64,000 nt of DNA from Pleurotus ostreatus/Saccharomyces cerevisiae fusant. Taxonomy: Eukaryota > Opisthokonta. Positions 42,402 to 53,778 of this stretch are shown here, piece after piece. The stretch lies in the NCBI GenBank assembly GCA_024196135.1, contig JAMQCK010000087.1, forward strand, positions 1-64,000, given 5' to 3'. A program made the position numbers and the translations under genes. The notes under the pieces were generated by a model. That model was not told the DNA's origin. It saw nothing but the letters and a program-made list of their open reading frames with translations, and made no database searches. Each line of letters starts with the position of its first letter. The first letter of the stretch is position 1.

Positions 42402-44165
42402 TTAAGACAATTCCAAAAGTCGTTCGTTCACCGGTCCCCAATATTCATGGGGTTCAATGCTGGCCGAGCAGGACTGAATCCCATCGATGTAAGGGAAAAG
42501 CGCATGCACGAACTCGGCCACACCTCTTGGGTCCCAGACAGGACCGTGCGGTACTTGATCGAGGCCGAGCTTGCGAAGACAAGCGTTACCCGTGAACGGA
42601 TTCCCAGCAGAGATTCGCGGAACATCCGTGACCGCCAACTGGATATGCAGTTCTTCGAGAGAGGGGCAGTGGACCGCGAAGCTGCCGAGCGCTCGGAGAG
42701 TGCATGCGGGCGTCGAGCCCTCCATCAATGCAGCGTTCGCGACGATCGCGCAGCTACGCAGCGTAGGGAGTGACTTGGCAAGCGTCTCGCAGTCGGAGTC
42801 CGAGAGCTGCACGTTGTCCACCTCGTAAATTGCGAGCCTCTCCAACTTGAGCGCGAAGAGGGGCGCAAGGTGTGCCAAGCGGAGGTCGCAGAGCCGAGGG
42901 TGTTGCAATTCCTCTTCGTGGGCGAGCCCTATGTCTATGCGACGAAGAGAGGGCAATCGGGCGAAACGCGCAAGCAACTGGACTACGTCGTCTGCGTCCT
43001 GTACTTGAAGGCGAGTAAGCTCGACCTCTTCCAGCACCGGCGAGCCCAAGAGTGACAGAGCAAATGACGGGGTCTGATGTCCCACGCTCAAAGAGCGGAG
43101 GGCGTATAGCTGATGATATCCAATCGGCTGGAGGGTAGGTCTGTGCAGTACAACAGGGTTCCAGAAGGGTTTCCAGGGGACGATTGTGTCGAGTTTCAAG
43201 TGCTGTAGAGATCGGCCACGGCAGACGAAGGGCACAAGCTGCTGGACATTATTCGAGGTGATGCGCAGCGTAGTCAAGGAAGGGATCCACAAGTTCAGAG
43301 CACGGAGTAGACCCTCGTCAAATGAGCCAGACCCGTCCGTGCCTTCGACCAGTGACGGACCAGATCCGTAGATCTCCAATTTGGTCAACCGCAGCTGCGA
43401 TGATTGAACGGCTTGCCAGAGTCCAGGGATGCGACAGGTGATCGTCATGGCCTTCAGCTCCTTGTGGAGGAAAGGAGCTAAAAAGCGATCGGCATCGAGG
43501 AAGCTGATTTCGTGGGCAACCACGAGGCTTTGCAAGTTCTTGAACAAAGTCATGCCCTGGATCGCCCTCGTAAACACAACGAAGTCTTTCCAGCTGACGC
43601 AAAGTGGACTGCCGCGGCGCATGGCGACGCCGTCTCCATAGACCGGTATGGCCTCGAGATAGCCACTATAGGTTATCTGCCTGTCCGCCAGCGGATACAG
43701 TGTCAGATGCCTAACGTAGGAAGCGCGACGCTTGAAGCAAGGTGTTATGTCTTCAGGGGAGAGGTCGCGCTCGATATTCTGCATCCAGGCGTAAAAATAT
43801 GACTTCCGATGACCGAGTTGTTTTACGCACCAAATACGACAGTTTACCAACTTCGAGTTCGTCGAGTTCGGGCGATGTCATTAGCTGCGGAAACAATGAG
43901 TTCAAGCTGCGGCGCAGAACACAGATCAACGTACAAATCGGTGATGTTTTCTCTTCGTGGTGCTGCACGGCAGGGTGAGTAGCAAGCAAGCAAGGTTGGG
44001 CACAGTACGCCATATATGTCGTTCTGCGAGCTCGTTGCAGTCTCGATTAACCTGCGCAAGCACCGTGCGCTCCCGACTTGGTAGCAGCTCGGCGACTCGA
44101 TCGCGCATCTCGGGCGGAAGGCTGAAGAAAGGTAGGTGCGAGGACTCAGGAATAGCGGTCTGCAT
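42402..44165 (-). CDS. F-box/LRR protein, paralogue C of local family
   Basis: Three exons (44165-43935, 43884-43852, 43778-42402) give 546 residues. The F-box is FFSLPPEMRDRVAELLPSRE, RTVLAQVNRDCNELAERHIW and VPNLACLLLTLPC. The body has NIERDLSPEDITPCFKRRAS, YVRHLTLYPLA, LKAMTITCRIPGLWQAVQSS and a leucine-rich tail. It has diverged further than A and B but keeps the same exon layout (F-box exon, tiny second exon, long third exon) and the KRRASYVR anchor. The second exon boundaries are my best in-frame choice; the donor GTTGGT is non-consensus. A TATAAAGG box is about 70 bp upstream. Confidence 0.84.
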
Positions 44166-44232
44166 GATAGAGGAGTCAAACTTGAACAAGTGGGGCTGTT
44201 TGTGGATGAGGTTGAGCAGCGCTTCCTGACAC

Positions 44233-44240
44233 CTTTATAT
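44233..44240 (-). promoter_or_regulatory. TATA box of F-box paralogue C
   Basis: Minus-strand TATAAAGG about 70 bp upstream of the ATG, matching the spacing in paralogue B. Confidence 0.6.
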
Positions 44241-44768
44241 CCCCCCTCGGTCGGGTATGTTTTGTCTGTGTCGCCAAGCAAGTCCAGACCAAAGCAGCGT
44301 AATTCCTGTTCGGAGATTGAAATGACAAGCAACGCTGTGAATGGCGGTATGTCGGGCGTCAAATGACAAAGTCCAGGTCATAGCAGCAACAGCCTAAGTT
44401 CATGCGCGAGGGATAACTCCACGCCGCGCTGCATCGCACGACAAGAGGGTTTGCATTCCCATAATGACAACGACGAGACGCGCAAGCGGCGCACAAAAAC
44501 TCATTTTAGTGAGAAGGTCGGGATCAAGATGTGAGAACTGCCTAATCAGGAACAATAAGCACTTCGGCAACGGCCGAAGACGCTCCCACAACTCAAAACC
44601 CATCAACGAGACGCTCATGCGAGATGAAAACCGGGACTTGAGAGCTATCGATAACAATGCACAAAAATACAGTTGGATATGGATAAATCATTACAATGCC
44701 AGTCCCATGGCCCGTACATCTACATCGCGTGCACCAACGCCGTCGAGCATAACTCTCCACGTTGCCGA
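44241..44768. other. Intergenic
   Basis: Between paralogue C promoter and STI1 stop. No gene seen. Confidence 0.45.
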
Positions 44769-46773
44769 CTACCTCGTCCGGATGATACCAGCATTGATCA
44801 GCTTCATGATCTTTTGCTTGATCATCGGGTTCTTCATGTGGTCCTGCAGAGCGCTCGGGTCTGTCTGCGCCTGCTGCAAGATCTGCTGCATGATCGGGTC
44901 GTTCATGATTTGCTGGAAGTGTATGTCAGTACGACGTTCTGCCGTGACGGAAAACCGAGCGAGACTTACCGCGACCTCCGGATCCCGCATCGCCCGCTCG
45001 AGCGCCTCCTCGGAGCTCTCACCCTGCCGCTGCGAGAAGAGAGCTTGCTGGCACTTGCGCTCCTGCGCGAGGATCTCCGCAGTGTGCTTGTGCTCGGAGT
45101 CGTGCTCCTCAGCCTCCTGCACGGCTTCGAGCGCCTTCGTGTAGTCGCGCATCGCGTACAGCACGCTCGACTTGCGGATGTAGGCCTTGACTGGGGGAGG
45201 GTCAGCGTCACCAATCATTGAACTTTTGGCAAAGCCCACTCACCGAAGTTCGGATCCACCTTAATCGCATCATTGGTATCCTTCAGCGCCTCCGCAAACG
45301 CCATGAGCTTCATATACGCCGCCGCCCGGTTGTTGTACCCGCGCGCATCTGCCGGGTCGCGCTTGATACTCTCCGTGTACGCCTTCACCGCGCCCGCAAA
45401 GTCGCCCGCCTTAAAGAGCGTGTTCCCCTCCTCGCGCGCGATCTCGCTCTTCGCGGGGTCGATGTACGCCTTCTTGTCGAGGTCTGCCTTCGCCTTCTCC
45501 GTCTCGCGCAGCTTGTTGAGGATGTCGGGCGTGCGGTGCTCGGTGAGCGACTTCTCGAAGAACTTGATCGCGTTCGCGAGGTCGCCCTTGCGGTGGTAGG
45601 CGCTGCCGATGCGACCCAGGGCCTTGGCGACAAGCTTGAAGTCGGCGCGGATTTCGCGACCCTCGTCGACGGCCTTCTGACATGTCTCGATGCACTTGTC
45701 GTAATCGCCCTGCTCGAAGTAGACGGCTGGGGTGCGCGTTAGACGGTGTTCAGCGAGGCAAGAGTGTGCACTTACCTCCCAAGTTTGTCAGGAAGGTGAT
45801 ATCCTTTGGCCACAAGTCCCAGGCCTTCGAGAAATGCGTTGCTGCCGTCTCGAAGTCCTTCGCCTTGTAAGCGGCAGCACCCGCAGCCTTCGCCTCGAGC
45901 GCCTCCTTCTTCGCCTTAGCCTCCTCTTCGTCCACCTCCTCCATCTCAACGTCCTCCTGCGGCGGCTCAGCAGCAGCGGGCTTCGGCGGTGGCGATTGGG
46001 GCTTAGGAGGGGGAGATGATGGCGATGCCTCTGCCTGAGCGCGGATATCGTCTGGAACGTTGTCGCCAGAGAAGCCCTGCATGTCGACGCCCATAAGCGC
46101 GCCGAGCACCTGGATCATGCGCGGGTCCGAGCCGAGCAGACTGGACGCAAGTCCGGGGTTCGTCTGCATCATCTGCAGCTTCGCCACGAACGCCGGATCG
46201 TCGAGCAGCTTCGCCGTCTTCGGGTTCGTCTTCAGCTTGCCAATCAGATTCGGGTCCGCGAACATCTTGTCGAAGCCGGTGGGGTCATCGTTGCGCTGGT
46301 GGGCCTCTGAGGGGGACGGTTGAGACGGGCGCTTAATTCCCGATCGCTGCTGTTTACGCACCTTGGGCCGCGCGCACCTCCTGCAAGCCCTTGCGGAGTG
46401 CGGGGCTGTCCTCCTTCGCCAATCCCTCCTCGTACGCTTTGATCGCTTCGTCGTACTGGTGTGCGCCGTGGAGTGCGGCGCCCTTGCGCGCGTACCCCTT
46501 CGACCACGACGGGTTGATCTTGATGCACTACGCCTTGCGTAAATACATGAATGAAGAGACACGATGGGAGTATATCCGGCGCACCTCTTCTGCGTCTGCT
46601 AATGCCTGCGTCCACTCCTTCTTTCCTGCGTGCGCGGCGCTCCGATTGGAGTACAGGACGTGATTCGAGGGGTCGAGCGCGATGCCCTGGGAGAAGAGCT
46701 CGATGGCGCGGTCGTAGTCCTTCGCTGCGAAGGCCTTGTTGCCTTGGTCTTTTAGTGCGTTCGCGTCTGCCAT
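44769..46773 (-). CDS. STI1: Hsp70/Hsp90 organising co-chaperone Sti1/HOP
   Basis: Six exons (46773-46585, 46518-46362, 46306-45776, 45726-45244, 45190-44970, 44912-44769) give 511 residues. Sti1 bridges Hsp70 and Hsp90 in the cytosol for client transfer. Domain order: TPR1 at 1-115 (NALKDQGNKAFAAKDYDRAI, VLYSNRSAAHAGKKEW), DP1/STI1 at about 120-170 (FDKMFADPNLIGKLKTNPKT), an acidic Pro-rich linker (PPPKPQSPPPKP, then EDVEMEEVDEEE), TPR2A/2B at about 220-430 (AAYKAKDFETAATHFSKAWD, EGNTLFKAGDFAGAVKAYTE, GYNNRAAAYMKLMAFAEAL) and a C-terminal DP2 (QIMNDPIMQQILQQAQTDPS). It is somewhat shorter than the usual 570-590 residues. The promoter carries a perfect heat-shock element. Confidence 0.95.
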
Positions 46774-46816
46774 TGTTCTGAGTCGATGAACGCGGAGAGG
46801 AATGCGCGTAGGGTCA

Positions 46817-46823
46817 TTTTATA
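46817..46823 (-). promoter_or_regulatory. TATA box of STI1
   Basis: Minus-strand TATAAAA, 44 bp upstream of the STI1 ATG. Confidence 0.65.
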
Positions 46824-46853
46824 AGTTCGAAGGCCACCGAATGCGGACGCGTC

Positions 46854-46866
46854 TTCGAGAATCTTC
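46854..46866 (-). promoter_or_regulatory. Heat-shock element upstream of STI1
   Basis: Contains three inverted pentamer cores at exact spacing, TTCGAGAATCTTC (TTCnnGAAnnTTC), the consensus for trimeric heat-shock factor Hsf1. It lies 30 bp upstream of the TATA box. STI1 is a classical Hsf1 target, so heat induction is likely. Confidence 0.75.
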
Positions 46867-47452
46867 CCCCACAAAGTCACGTGTCAAGCATCGGCAGGAC
46901 CCACTGCATTCGGCATCAAGAAGGTTCAAGCTCAACGGATGATAGAGAGGACCATGGATGAGACTAGTAATACAATGCACGTTGGCCAGTAATTACGGCC
47001 AACTGCGAAACGGGGAGGATTACCACGTACTTGCTTCCGGTGAAAGGAACGTGTTTCCCTTTACCACTATCATCAGTGCATCGTAGAAGCCAGAGATATT
47101 CACGATTGAACCGTCTTCGAGAAACCTTGAGGCTGACACTAGAGACGCCTAGAAGCCCTGCAACAATCCTCCGAGCGGAAAAAGTCGTTGAGCTCGAGGC
47201 TTCGCGTCTGATGGTATGTGTGCTTCACTTCTCTTCCAACACAGCCCTTTCTCTGAAACACAGTCACGATAGCTTCGCTTCTTTGTATTCTTGGAACAGA
47301 TGCAGGACTTATTAAGCCTGCAACGCGCGGTGCTGGACGATGTTCTCGACGCGTCCGCGCCACGAAAAGATGGACATCTGTTAGCTGCGTATATAAGGGT
47401 GCACCTGAGCCTGAGTTATCCCGCGACTCATCCCTTCTCTCCACTTCTCAAG
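46867..47452. other. Divergent intergenic region
   Basis: Between the STI1 heat-shock element and the next F-box gene. No gene seen. It includes TATATAAG at 47391-47398 for the plus-strand gene. Confidence 0.5.
47391..47398 (+). promoter_or_regulatory. TATA box of F-box gene
   Basis: TATATAAG 55 bp upstream of the ATG at 47453. Confidence 0.6.
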
Positions 47453-48784
47453 ATGGATGAAGAAAGTAGCCCCGGCCAATCTTGCAAACTCATGGGCTTG
47501 CCTTCCGAGATCCACACTTCCATCCTTATGCATTGTAATCTGCAGGGCAGCGTCGTGAATCTGATGGGCACCGGTCCGCTGACGAAACCATCCGCTGTCT
47601 GCGTTTTGTGGCGAAAGCTCACAGAGGACGTACCTCAATTTTGGTCCGCGTTCGAGCTTTCATTGAATGATCAAATTGACTTCAAGTCTATATATACCAT
47701 CTCGTGCTCCAAAATCATCAGGCGACTGCAACTCTGTCTACACCGTTCGAAGGATACGAAACTCTCCATCCACCTCCAATTTTACTTTGACAACTCGGCA
47801 TGCGAGAAAATCAAACAGCTGGGTCTGCAGGTAGTCACGGATCTCAAGTCGAACGCTCACCGTTGGCAAGACATGGAGCTCGCCTGCACTGCCACTTTTG
47901 CCACCAAGCTATTAAAGCTTGACGATTCTCTATCGCCTGCAGGGCCGCTCAGCCTCATGCTAATTCTGCCGGAGGCGCCACATAATGTTCCGCCAGACTT
48001 CACCATTCAGTCGTTGCTTGTCCCTTTCTCTGCGACCCTTAACGAATTGTCTCTGAACACTCGTTCGGTAAATCTGAAGACCTGCTTGGAGATCTTGGCG
48101 CAATTACCGAAACTCCATCGTTACAAAGCGGTTATACACTGCGAGAGTGACTTCAACGTATCGCCTGGACTGCAGCCAGCATGCCGCCTCGAACACCTCG
48201 ACTTAGAACTTCAGAAAATTAGCCCTGTCCAAGCCTCAGTCGAACACCCACTACAAGACCTAGCTCAGCTCATGGAGGCAGTTACCCTCGGGGAATTGAC
48301 CAGCTTGCGGATCCACTGGGCAAGTAGCACATCACCCGACGGCGAGGGCGGTCGTGCGCTTTCCGCCACCTTCTCAAAATGCACGAAACTCAGAAATCTG
48401 GCAATCATAAATCTTCCACTGGACCAAGATGGTTTCGATGCATGTATTGGATCTCTCACAGACCTGAGGCGTCTTAGCATATCGTACCCAGACCCTCAAT
48501 TTCCCAGCCCTATCTCTCGTAACTTCTTTCGCGCACTCTGTGGCCACGAGGGTACTATGCAGTTTCCCCAGCTAGAAATGCTGGACATCTCCATTCACTC
48601 GGATAACGCTGGCAAGAAGAATATTCACGAGCTTCTGGAAAGGCGCACGAAAGCCCAAGGGTGCCATGCGCTGAAAGAATTGAGCGTGCAATGTGATATG
48701 AACTGTCAACGTGACTCATGTACAGCCTGGCAGCAGGAACTAAGTGCTACTTATCCGAGTTTGACTGTAAACATCTATCAGTAG
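47453..48784 (+). CDS. F-box-like/LRR protein
   Basis: A single-exon gene of 443 residues. The N-terminus has the F-box-like pattern MGLPSEIHTSILMHCNLQG, then PSAVCVLWRKLTEDVPQFWS, typical of Agaricomycete F-box-like proteins that start with a Leu-Pro-x-Glu-Ile helix and end in a Trp-rich helix. The body consists of leucine-rich segments (LNELSLNTRSVNLKTCLEIL, LRNLAIINLPLDQDGFDACI, LTDLRRLSISYPDPQFP). It is not closely related to paralogues A-C but resembles the gene at 25431 in its late block (INLPLDQDGFDACIGSLTDL compared with RYIPLTTDDLLGCLRGVNQL). Confidence 0.82.
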   Translation: MDEESSPGQSCKLMGLPSEIHTSILMHCNLQGSVVNLMGTGPLTKPSAVCVLWRKLTEDVPQFWSAFELSLNDQIDFKSIYTISCSKIIRRLQLCLHRSKDTKLSIHLQFYFDNSACEKIKQLGLQVVTDLKSNAHRWQDMELACTATFATKLLKLDDSLSPAGPLSLMLILPEAPHNVPPDFTIQSLLVPFSATLNELSLNTRSVNLKTCLEILAQLPKLHRYKAVIHCESDFNVSPGLQPACRLEHLDLELQKISPVQASVEHPLQDLAQLMEAVTLGELTSLRIHWASSTSPDGEGGRALSATFSKCTKLRNLAIINLPLDQDGFDACIGSLTDLRRLSISYPDPQFPSPISRNFFRALCGHEGTMQFPQLEMLDISIHSDNAGKKNIHELLERRTKAQGCHALKELSVQCDMNCQRDSCTAWQQELSATYPSLTVNIYQ

Positions 48785-48987
48785 AGGTCACCGTTGATTA
48801 TCCTTTATGGCAATAGAACAACATGCTGTAAAATCGTATAGGTGGACTTTGCGGGATCGAGGCAGAGGGTGCGGAGAAAGCCGACGGCTGGAGACCCACA
48901 TGGCTATCCCCGCCAGAAAGTACAATGGCAGTGATCGGCATCAGACGTCTTTGTTTTCCCCCGTTTTCCCCCTCTACTCATCGCACA

Positions 48988-51866
48988 ATGCCCAAGGAGT
49001 TCAGGAAAAGAGGGAAGCGGACCAAGAAGAGTGCGACTCAAGACACCTCAGAGTTGAAGTCAAGGCAGCAAGAGCCTGAGCCAGTCCTAGAGCAGCCGCC
49101 TCACCTGCAAGAAGGACCGTCATGGATCGTGCAAGCGCCTCAGCAGGAGGCTGAGATAAACCCGAGCGCACCGTTTGGAGAGCTTGATCCGGATCTCAAG
49201 GCTTACTTCCGCAACGTTGACACGCAGCTGCGTGACTGGCAGGATAATGAGGGGGAAGGGGCTGCGAGTGAGCCCAACGAAGGTGCGTGATCCATCCCTC
49301 GTTGAATGGTGAGGTACTGATCGAGATACAGAGCGCCGGCTTTTCGTGGAAGCTGCTCTGCGCGAGATGTCGGAGAAGGAGCTGCAATTAGCGACGGACC
49401 CCGAGAGCTCTGTAGTCCTTGAGCGACTCCTCTACTCTATGGACGACTTCGCGAGGAGGGTATTCATGGATAGCATGTCTGGCTCGTGAGTTGCCTGATC
49501 GGCGGCTGAAGATTTGGGCCCTGATCACTCGCCCACCCAGCTACGAGGCTCTCTTCAAGAACCGGTTCGCTTCGCATGTGTGCCAGACGCTCTTCGAGGT
49601 GGCTGTTGATTCCGTGGCACGCGAGGTGAGGCAGCTTGTCGCCGTGCCACACCCCCACTTATCGATTTTGAAACAGGCGCGAGGCGACTTGCCCGCTGTC
49701 AAGACATCGTCGGACGAGGGGGAACTGCGTACCGTCACGCAACTCACGATCGACATTGCTGAGGTGCGTAGCTGGGCTTACACCATTCGCGCACCATTAA
49801 CTCCGTGTTTAGGAAGTACTACCCAACCTCCATGAACTCATCCTCAACCCCTTCGCCTCCCATGTCATCCGCGCTCTCTTCAACCTCCTCTGCCCCTTGC
49901 AATCCACCGCCCGCGACATGCGCTCGAAAAAGAGCGCACAATGGAAGGCGAAGCAGGGTCAGATGAAGTCGGTGTACGCGGATGAGAAGGGGAAAGGCAA
50001 GGAGGATGTGCGCCTGGATCGCCCGGAGGAATTCGCGGAGTGCGCGAGGAGATGTATCGTTCGTCTTCGCGAGACCATGGACGGGAATGAAGTGCGAGCG
50101 CTGGTATCGAATAAGATCGCGAGTCCGTGCTTGCAGGTGAGCACTTTCCTCTGGAGCGAGTTGGTCAAGACGCCATGCTCACGCTCGTTTCAGGCAATCT
50201 TGGAAGTCGAGGCGAACCTCGGAATGTCCGAGGAGGCCGACTCCCTGATGGACCGTATCACGGTCGGCCTCGTCAGCGCGACAAGTCAGTCACCTCATCC
50301 TTCCACTTTCCACCCGTCGAACTGACCGCTTCACCCAGCCCAAAATCCCAACAGTCGACCAGCCGCCTCTGACTACCTCAGCCTCCTCATCCGGGACCAA
50401 ACCGCCTCCCACCTTCTCGAAATCCTCGTTTCGAGATGTCCTCAGCCGACTTTCGACGCGTTGTGGGATCTGTACATCACCAAGCAGTTCGCGAAGCTGG
50501 CGTGCCATCCGGCGGCGCAGTTCGTTGTGGCGAAGGCCGTGGAGAGGTGTGGCGCGGAGCAGCTGGAGAGCGCGTTGAAGGAGCTTAAGGGCAACTTTAA
50601 GCGGTTGATAGGTGTGTTCGGTGGAAGTATAGGGAGTGAAGACGAGCTGATGGGTTCGACAGAAATGTCGCACGTCAACGTACTTCGTGCCTTGGTTGAG
50701 AGGGCTGCGACATTGCGTGTCGGTGAAGCATCGTGTGTTGAGGTACGCTTCTCATTCCTGAGGTCGATCGATGTTATCTAACGAGTCGACAGGGTATCTA
50801 CGAAGGTTTCGCCATAGCAGAATCCGAGGAGGATAGGACGCTGCTCGTTCCTTGTCTGCTGATGTTGGAGACGCCGCAGGTAAGTTCATATCCAGGGCTC
50901 ATACGCATAGCAGGCCACTAATGCGAGATATAGGGCGTGCGCAATCCCGTCGAGCGGCCACGAACGAGCTACAATCCGAGGAGAAAAGGCGGGAACGACA
51001 AGGACGCCGACCCCATCAAGATCCAAGGCGCACTTCTGCTGCAGTCGCTGTTGCGGTTGTCGGATCCCCACAACCGTGTAATCGTCGACAGGTAGCTATT
51101 AGGACCCCTTCCATTGAGCATTATGCTGACCCTTGGCAGCCTGAAGGCGTTGCCGCTGGAAGAGCGCCTCAAAATCGCGCACCATCCGACAAGCTCCCGA
51201 GTGATCGACGCTGTGTTCGAGTCGTCGGCCGTCACCGCGAAAGTCAAGCGCGAGTACACATTGACATGGCTAGAGGATCTGCCCGCTCTCGTCGACGATC
51301 GGATTGGCAGCCGCGTCGCGGAGCGCCTCTTTGCGTCGGCGGACACATATTTGAAGGTGCGTCTACCGTCGTGGATGCTGCCGAAGGTCTTCATGTCTTT
51401 GCAGGAGAAGATCGCGCGCGCTGTGCTTCCTCATGAGAATGCACTCGCGGGCTCGTTCTACGGCAAGTTCTTCGTGCGCAAGCTCAACTTGATGCTGCTC
51501 AAGCGCAAGCCGGACGAGTGGCGCAACGCTCAATCGACGCACAAGCCTCAAGCACCTACAACTTCCACCCCTGTACCACCACCCGCGAAATCTCAGGCAC
51601 CCGCTGTATCAACCGAGGCGAAGGAACCTGTCAAGAAGTCTAAGAAGAGGCAGCGGCCGGAGAACGAGATCGACGAGCTGTTCAGCACCTCGTTGGGCAA
51701 GCGGACGAAGACCGCGCGGATCGAGACCACGGACGTGGAAATGGAGACCGCTCCGAAAACTGCTACGCAGATGGTCGACAAAACCCTCTCGGCGGTCTTG
51801 GGTGCCATTCAGCAAGCACCAAAGGGCGATGGCGGGCGCAAGAAGAAGAAGGGAGCGAGGTCATGA
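48988..51866 (+). CDS. NOP9: Nucleolar pre-rRNA protein Nop9 (Pumilio repeats)
   Basis: Nine exons (48988-49282, 49332-49485, 49541-49763, 49813-50136, 50194-50284, 50339-50742, 50793-50879, 50934-51091, 51140-51866) give 820 residues. Nop9 is a nucleolar Pumilio-family protein that binds 20S pre-rRNA and delays premature Nob1 cleavage. A basic start ([15 protein letters not shown]) precedes Pumilio-type repeats with the family's helix motifs: [99 protein letters not shown] and [20 protein letters not shown]. The tail is Lys-rich ([22 protein letters not shown]), fitting nucleolar targeting. Confidence 0.92.
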
Positions 51867-52344
51867 GCGAGGTGGGATTCGCTTGTGTCCGCGCTCTGCG
51901 GGTAATGTACGTCTGGCTGTTACATGTTGTCTGTATCCTGTTGAATGCAGCGATGCCGTTGGCGAGCTGCACTGCTCGCTGCGACCCCACGAATGAACTG
52001 CCTCTGGGACGAAGTCTGGGGCGCAGAATATCTGCGACAACCTCGGTATGGGCACGAGGTAAGCGGACGATGTTCAATGCCGCGTCCCATGATGACCTAG
52101 CTGCCTTTTTTGCACCTGGCCTTTGCCTACGGTGCATTGGGTACAATGGAGAACGGTAACAACTTGGCATTGGCGAGGCAAGGTTTCTATACCTCGGAAA
52201 ATCACCTCCTACGCAACCCTGTGCATGCAGTTGGTGGCTCGGCGGATCCAGCTCGCCTACAAAATCCGCGCTGTCGCAAACCATCGTTCCCATTGCACCA
52301 TTCCTCACTTCTGCAACTCACGATCGCCTCTGACAACGCTCGAT
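51867..52344. other. Intergenic
   Basis: 478 bp between NOP9 and the small secreted protein gene; no gene seen. Confidence 0.45.
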
Positions 52345-52813
52345 ATGTTTAACTTCCTGTTCACCTCTTCCATGCTCGCTCTCGCGGGCATCGCTGGCGC
52401 GCAGGAGTACTCTTTCTACGGACAGGGTTCGTGCATCATCCCACATGTCACCTTGCGCCCTTGCTCATGCTTTCTATAGCCAGGCCCTATGGCTCAGACG
52501 GGGTCGAGACCAGCCCCTGCCAGTGCGACAACGTGCCCATCGGAGGGGCTGCCTTCGCTAGCAGCATCCGTCAGGAGCTCGGGAAGGACCTGTGCTGTGC
52601 GAAGGTCACCGTCGGATGTAAGTCACCACCACTTACGCGACGCGACCGTTGGCTGACTTTTGTATAGCTGGAGATGGCCAGGTGCAGACCGTCTTCAATG
52701 CCATCTGCGACTCCTGCAGTGTCCACGACATTGCTCTGGAGATCGAGTCTTGGACGTCGCTCACGGACCAGAAGGAAGGTCCTGTTCCCATCTTCTGGAC
52801 CGCTAAGGTGTAG
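52345..52813 (+). CDS. Small secreted cysteine-rich protein
   Basis: Three exons (52345-52426, 52480-52617, 52668-52813) give 121 residues. Residues 1-19 are a clear signal peptide (MFNFLFTSSMLALAGIAGA, cleavage before QEYSF). The mature part has exactly six cysteines in three pairs: PCQC, LCC and ICDSC. That suggests three disulfides and an extracellular location. No domain is recognised; it is not a hydrophobin (no C...CC...C...CC spacing). Such proteins are common in basidiomycete secretomes. Function unknown. Confidence 0.83.
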
Positions 52814-53013
52814 GCTGAGTGCGGTTGCATGCGCTGGTATACTGTATTGTGGCATACACCAATTGCGAAATATATGCTTTGTGCTGAGACGAGTATCGAT
52901 GCTTGAGTCCAGTCGTTGGTTCATGAGCGTCAACCCCATCTGTTCTTTCATCGAGCAGTCGACCAACGCTGACTAGCCCAAGAAAAGGTGCTTGTCAAAG
53001 GTTCAAAAAGCTC

Positions 53014-53095
53014 CGACACCAGCAGGATTCGAACCTGCGCCCTCAGAGAGGAAGAGATTTCTAATCTCTCGCGTTAACCACTCCGCCATAGTGCC
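53014..53095 (-). tRNA. tRNA-Ser (anticodon AGA)
   Basis: The minus strand folds as an 82-nt type II tRNA: acceptor GGCACTA/TGGTGTC with discriminator G, anticodon stem AGAGA/TCTCT with loop TTAGAAA (anticodon AGA), a long variable arm and a T arm with GTTCGAATC. No intron. Reads TCT/TCC codons. Confidence 0.93.
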
Positions 53096-53778
53096 TATGA
53101 TGAATAATGGGTATCTGCCAGCTCCGACGGCCTGTGGCTAGAAATTGTACAGAAGGCTCCCTCTGAAGGCTCCCCGGCCGCTCAGAAGGCCGATAGAGTA
53201 AAATCAAGCGCGAAATGCGCCTGACATGGTGGCGACAAGACAATCCGGTTCCCAACGCGGATGTTGAACTTCACTCGGCAAGTACCGAGGATTCGGACTT
53301 CGACGGCTTCAAATCCAACTTGACCTTGCTTTAAGAATTCATGTCGCTTCGGAGACTAAGCTCTCTCGTCTCTGGTGCGTTTGTGCTTGATCAATGCCGC
53401 GTGCCTTCCTCCTTCCTCATGTGATGCTATCTACTGGCGAGTACGACGAAGGCAGAAACCCAGCTTGTCACGGTCCGTACGTTTTGGTCAGCGGCGCGAT
53501 ACTCTACAGTCGCGCGATGCTGCACAGGCAGGTGTCTATGCGTAGACTATTTACGCTCTTGGCTAGTCGGTGACAATGCCCTGAGAGTCAAAATGAACCT
53601 GTCTCGCGTCAGCCTGATTTATCTGCGGCGCGGTCTGGCTTTGTCACTCGACTACGATTGTGGTACGATGCAAGCGCTTTTCCCTGCGCCGCTCGCATCG
53701 GCACTTTCCGTTCTTCTTTACTGCTGACCACTCCAGCCATCGGTCCCTATTTTCATCCAGATCGTAGCAAAAGAAACC
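53096..53778. other. Intergenic
   Basis: 683 bp, ERG2 promoter region. No gene seen. Confidence 0.45.
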
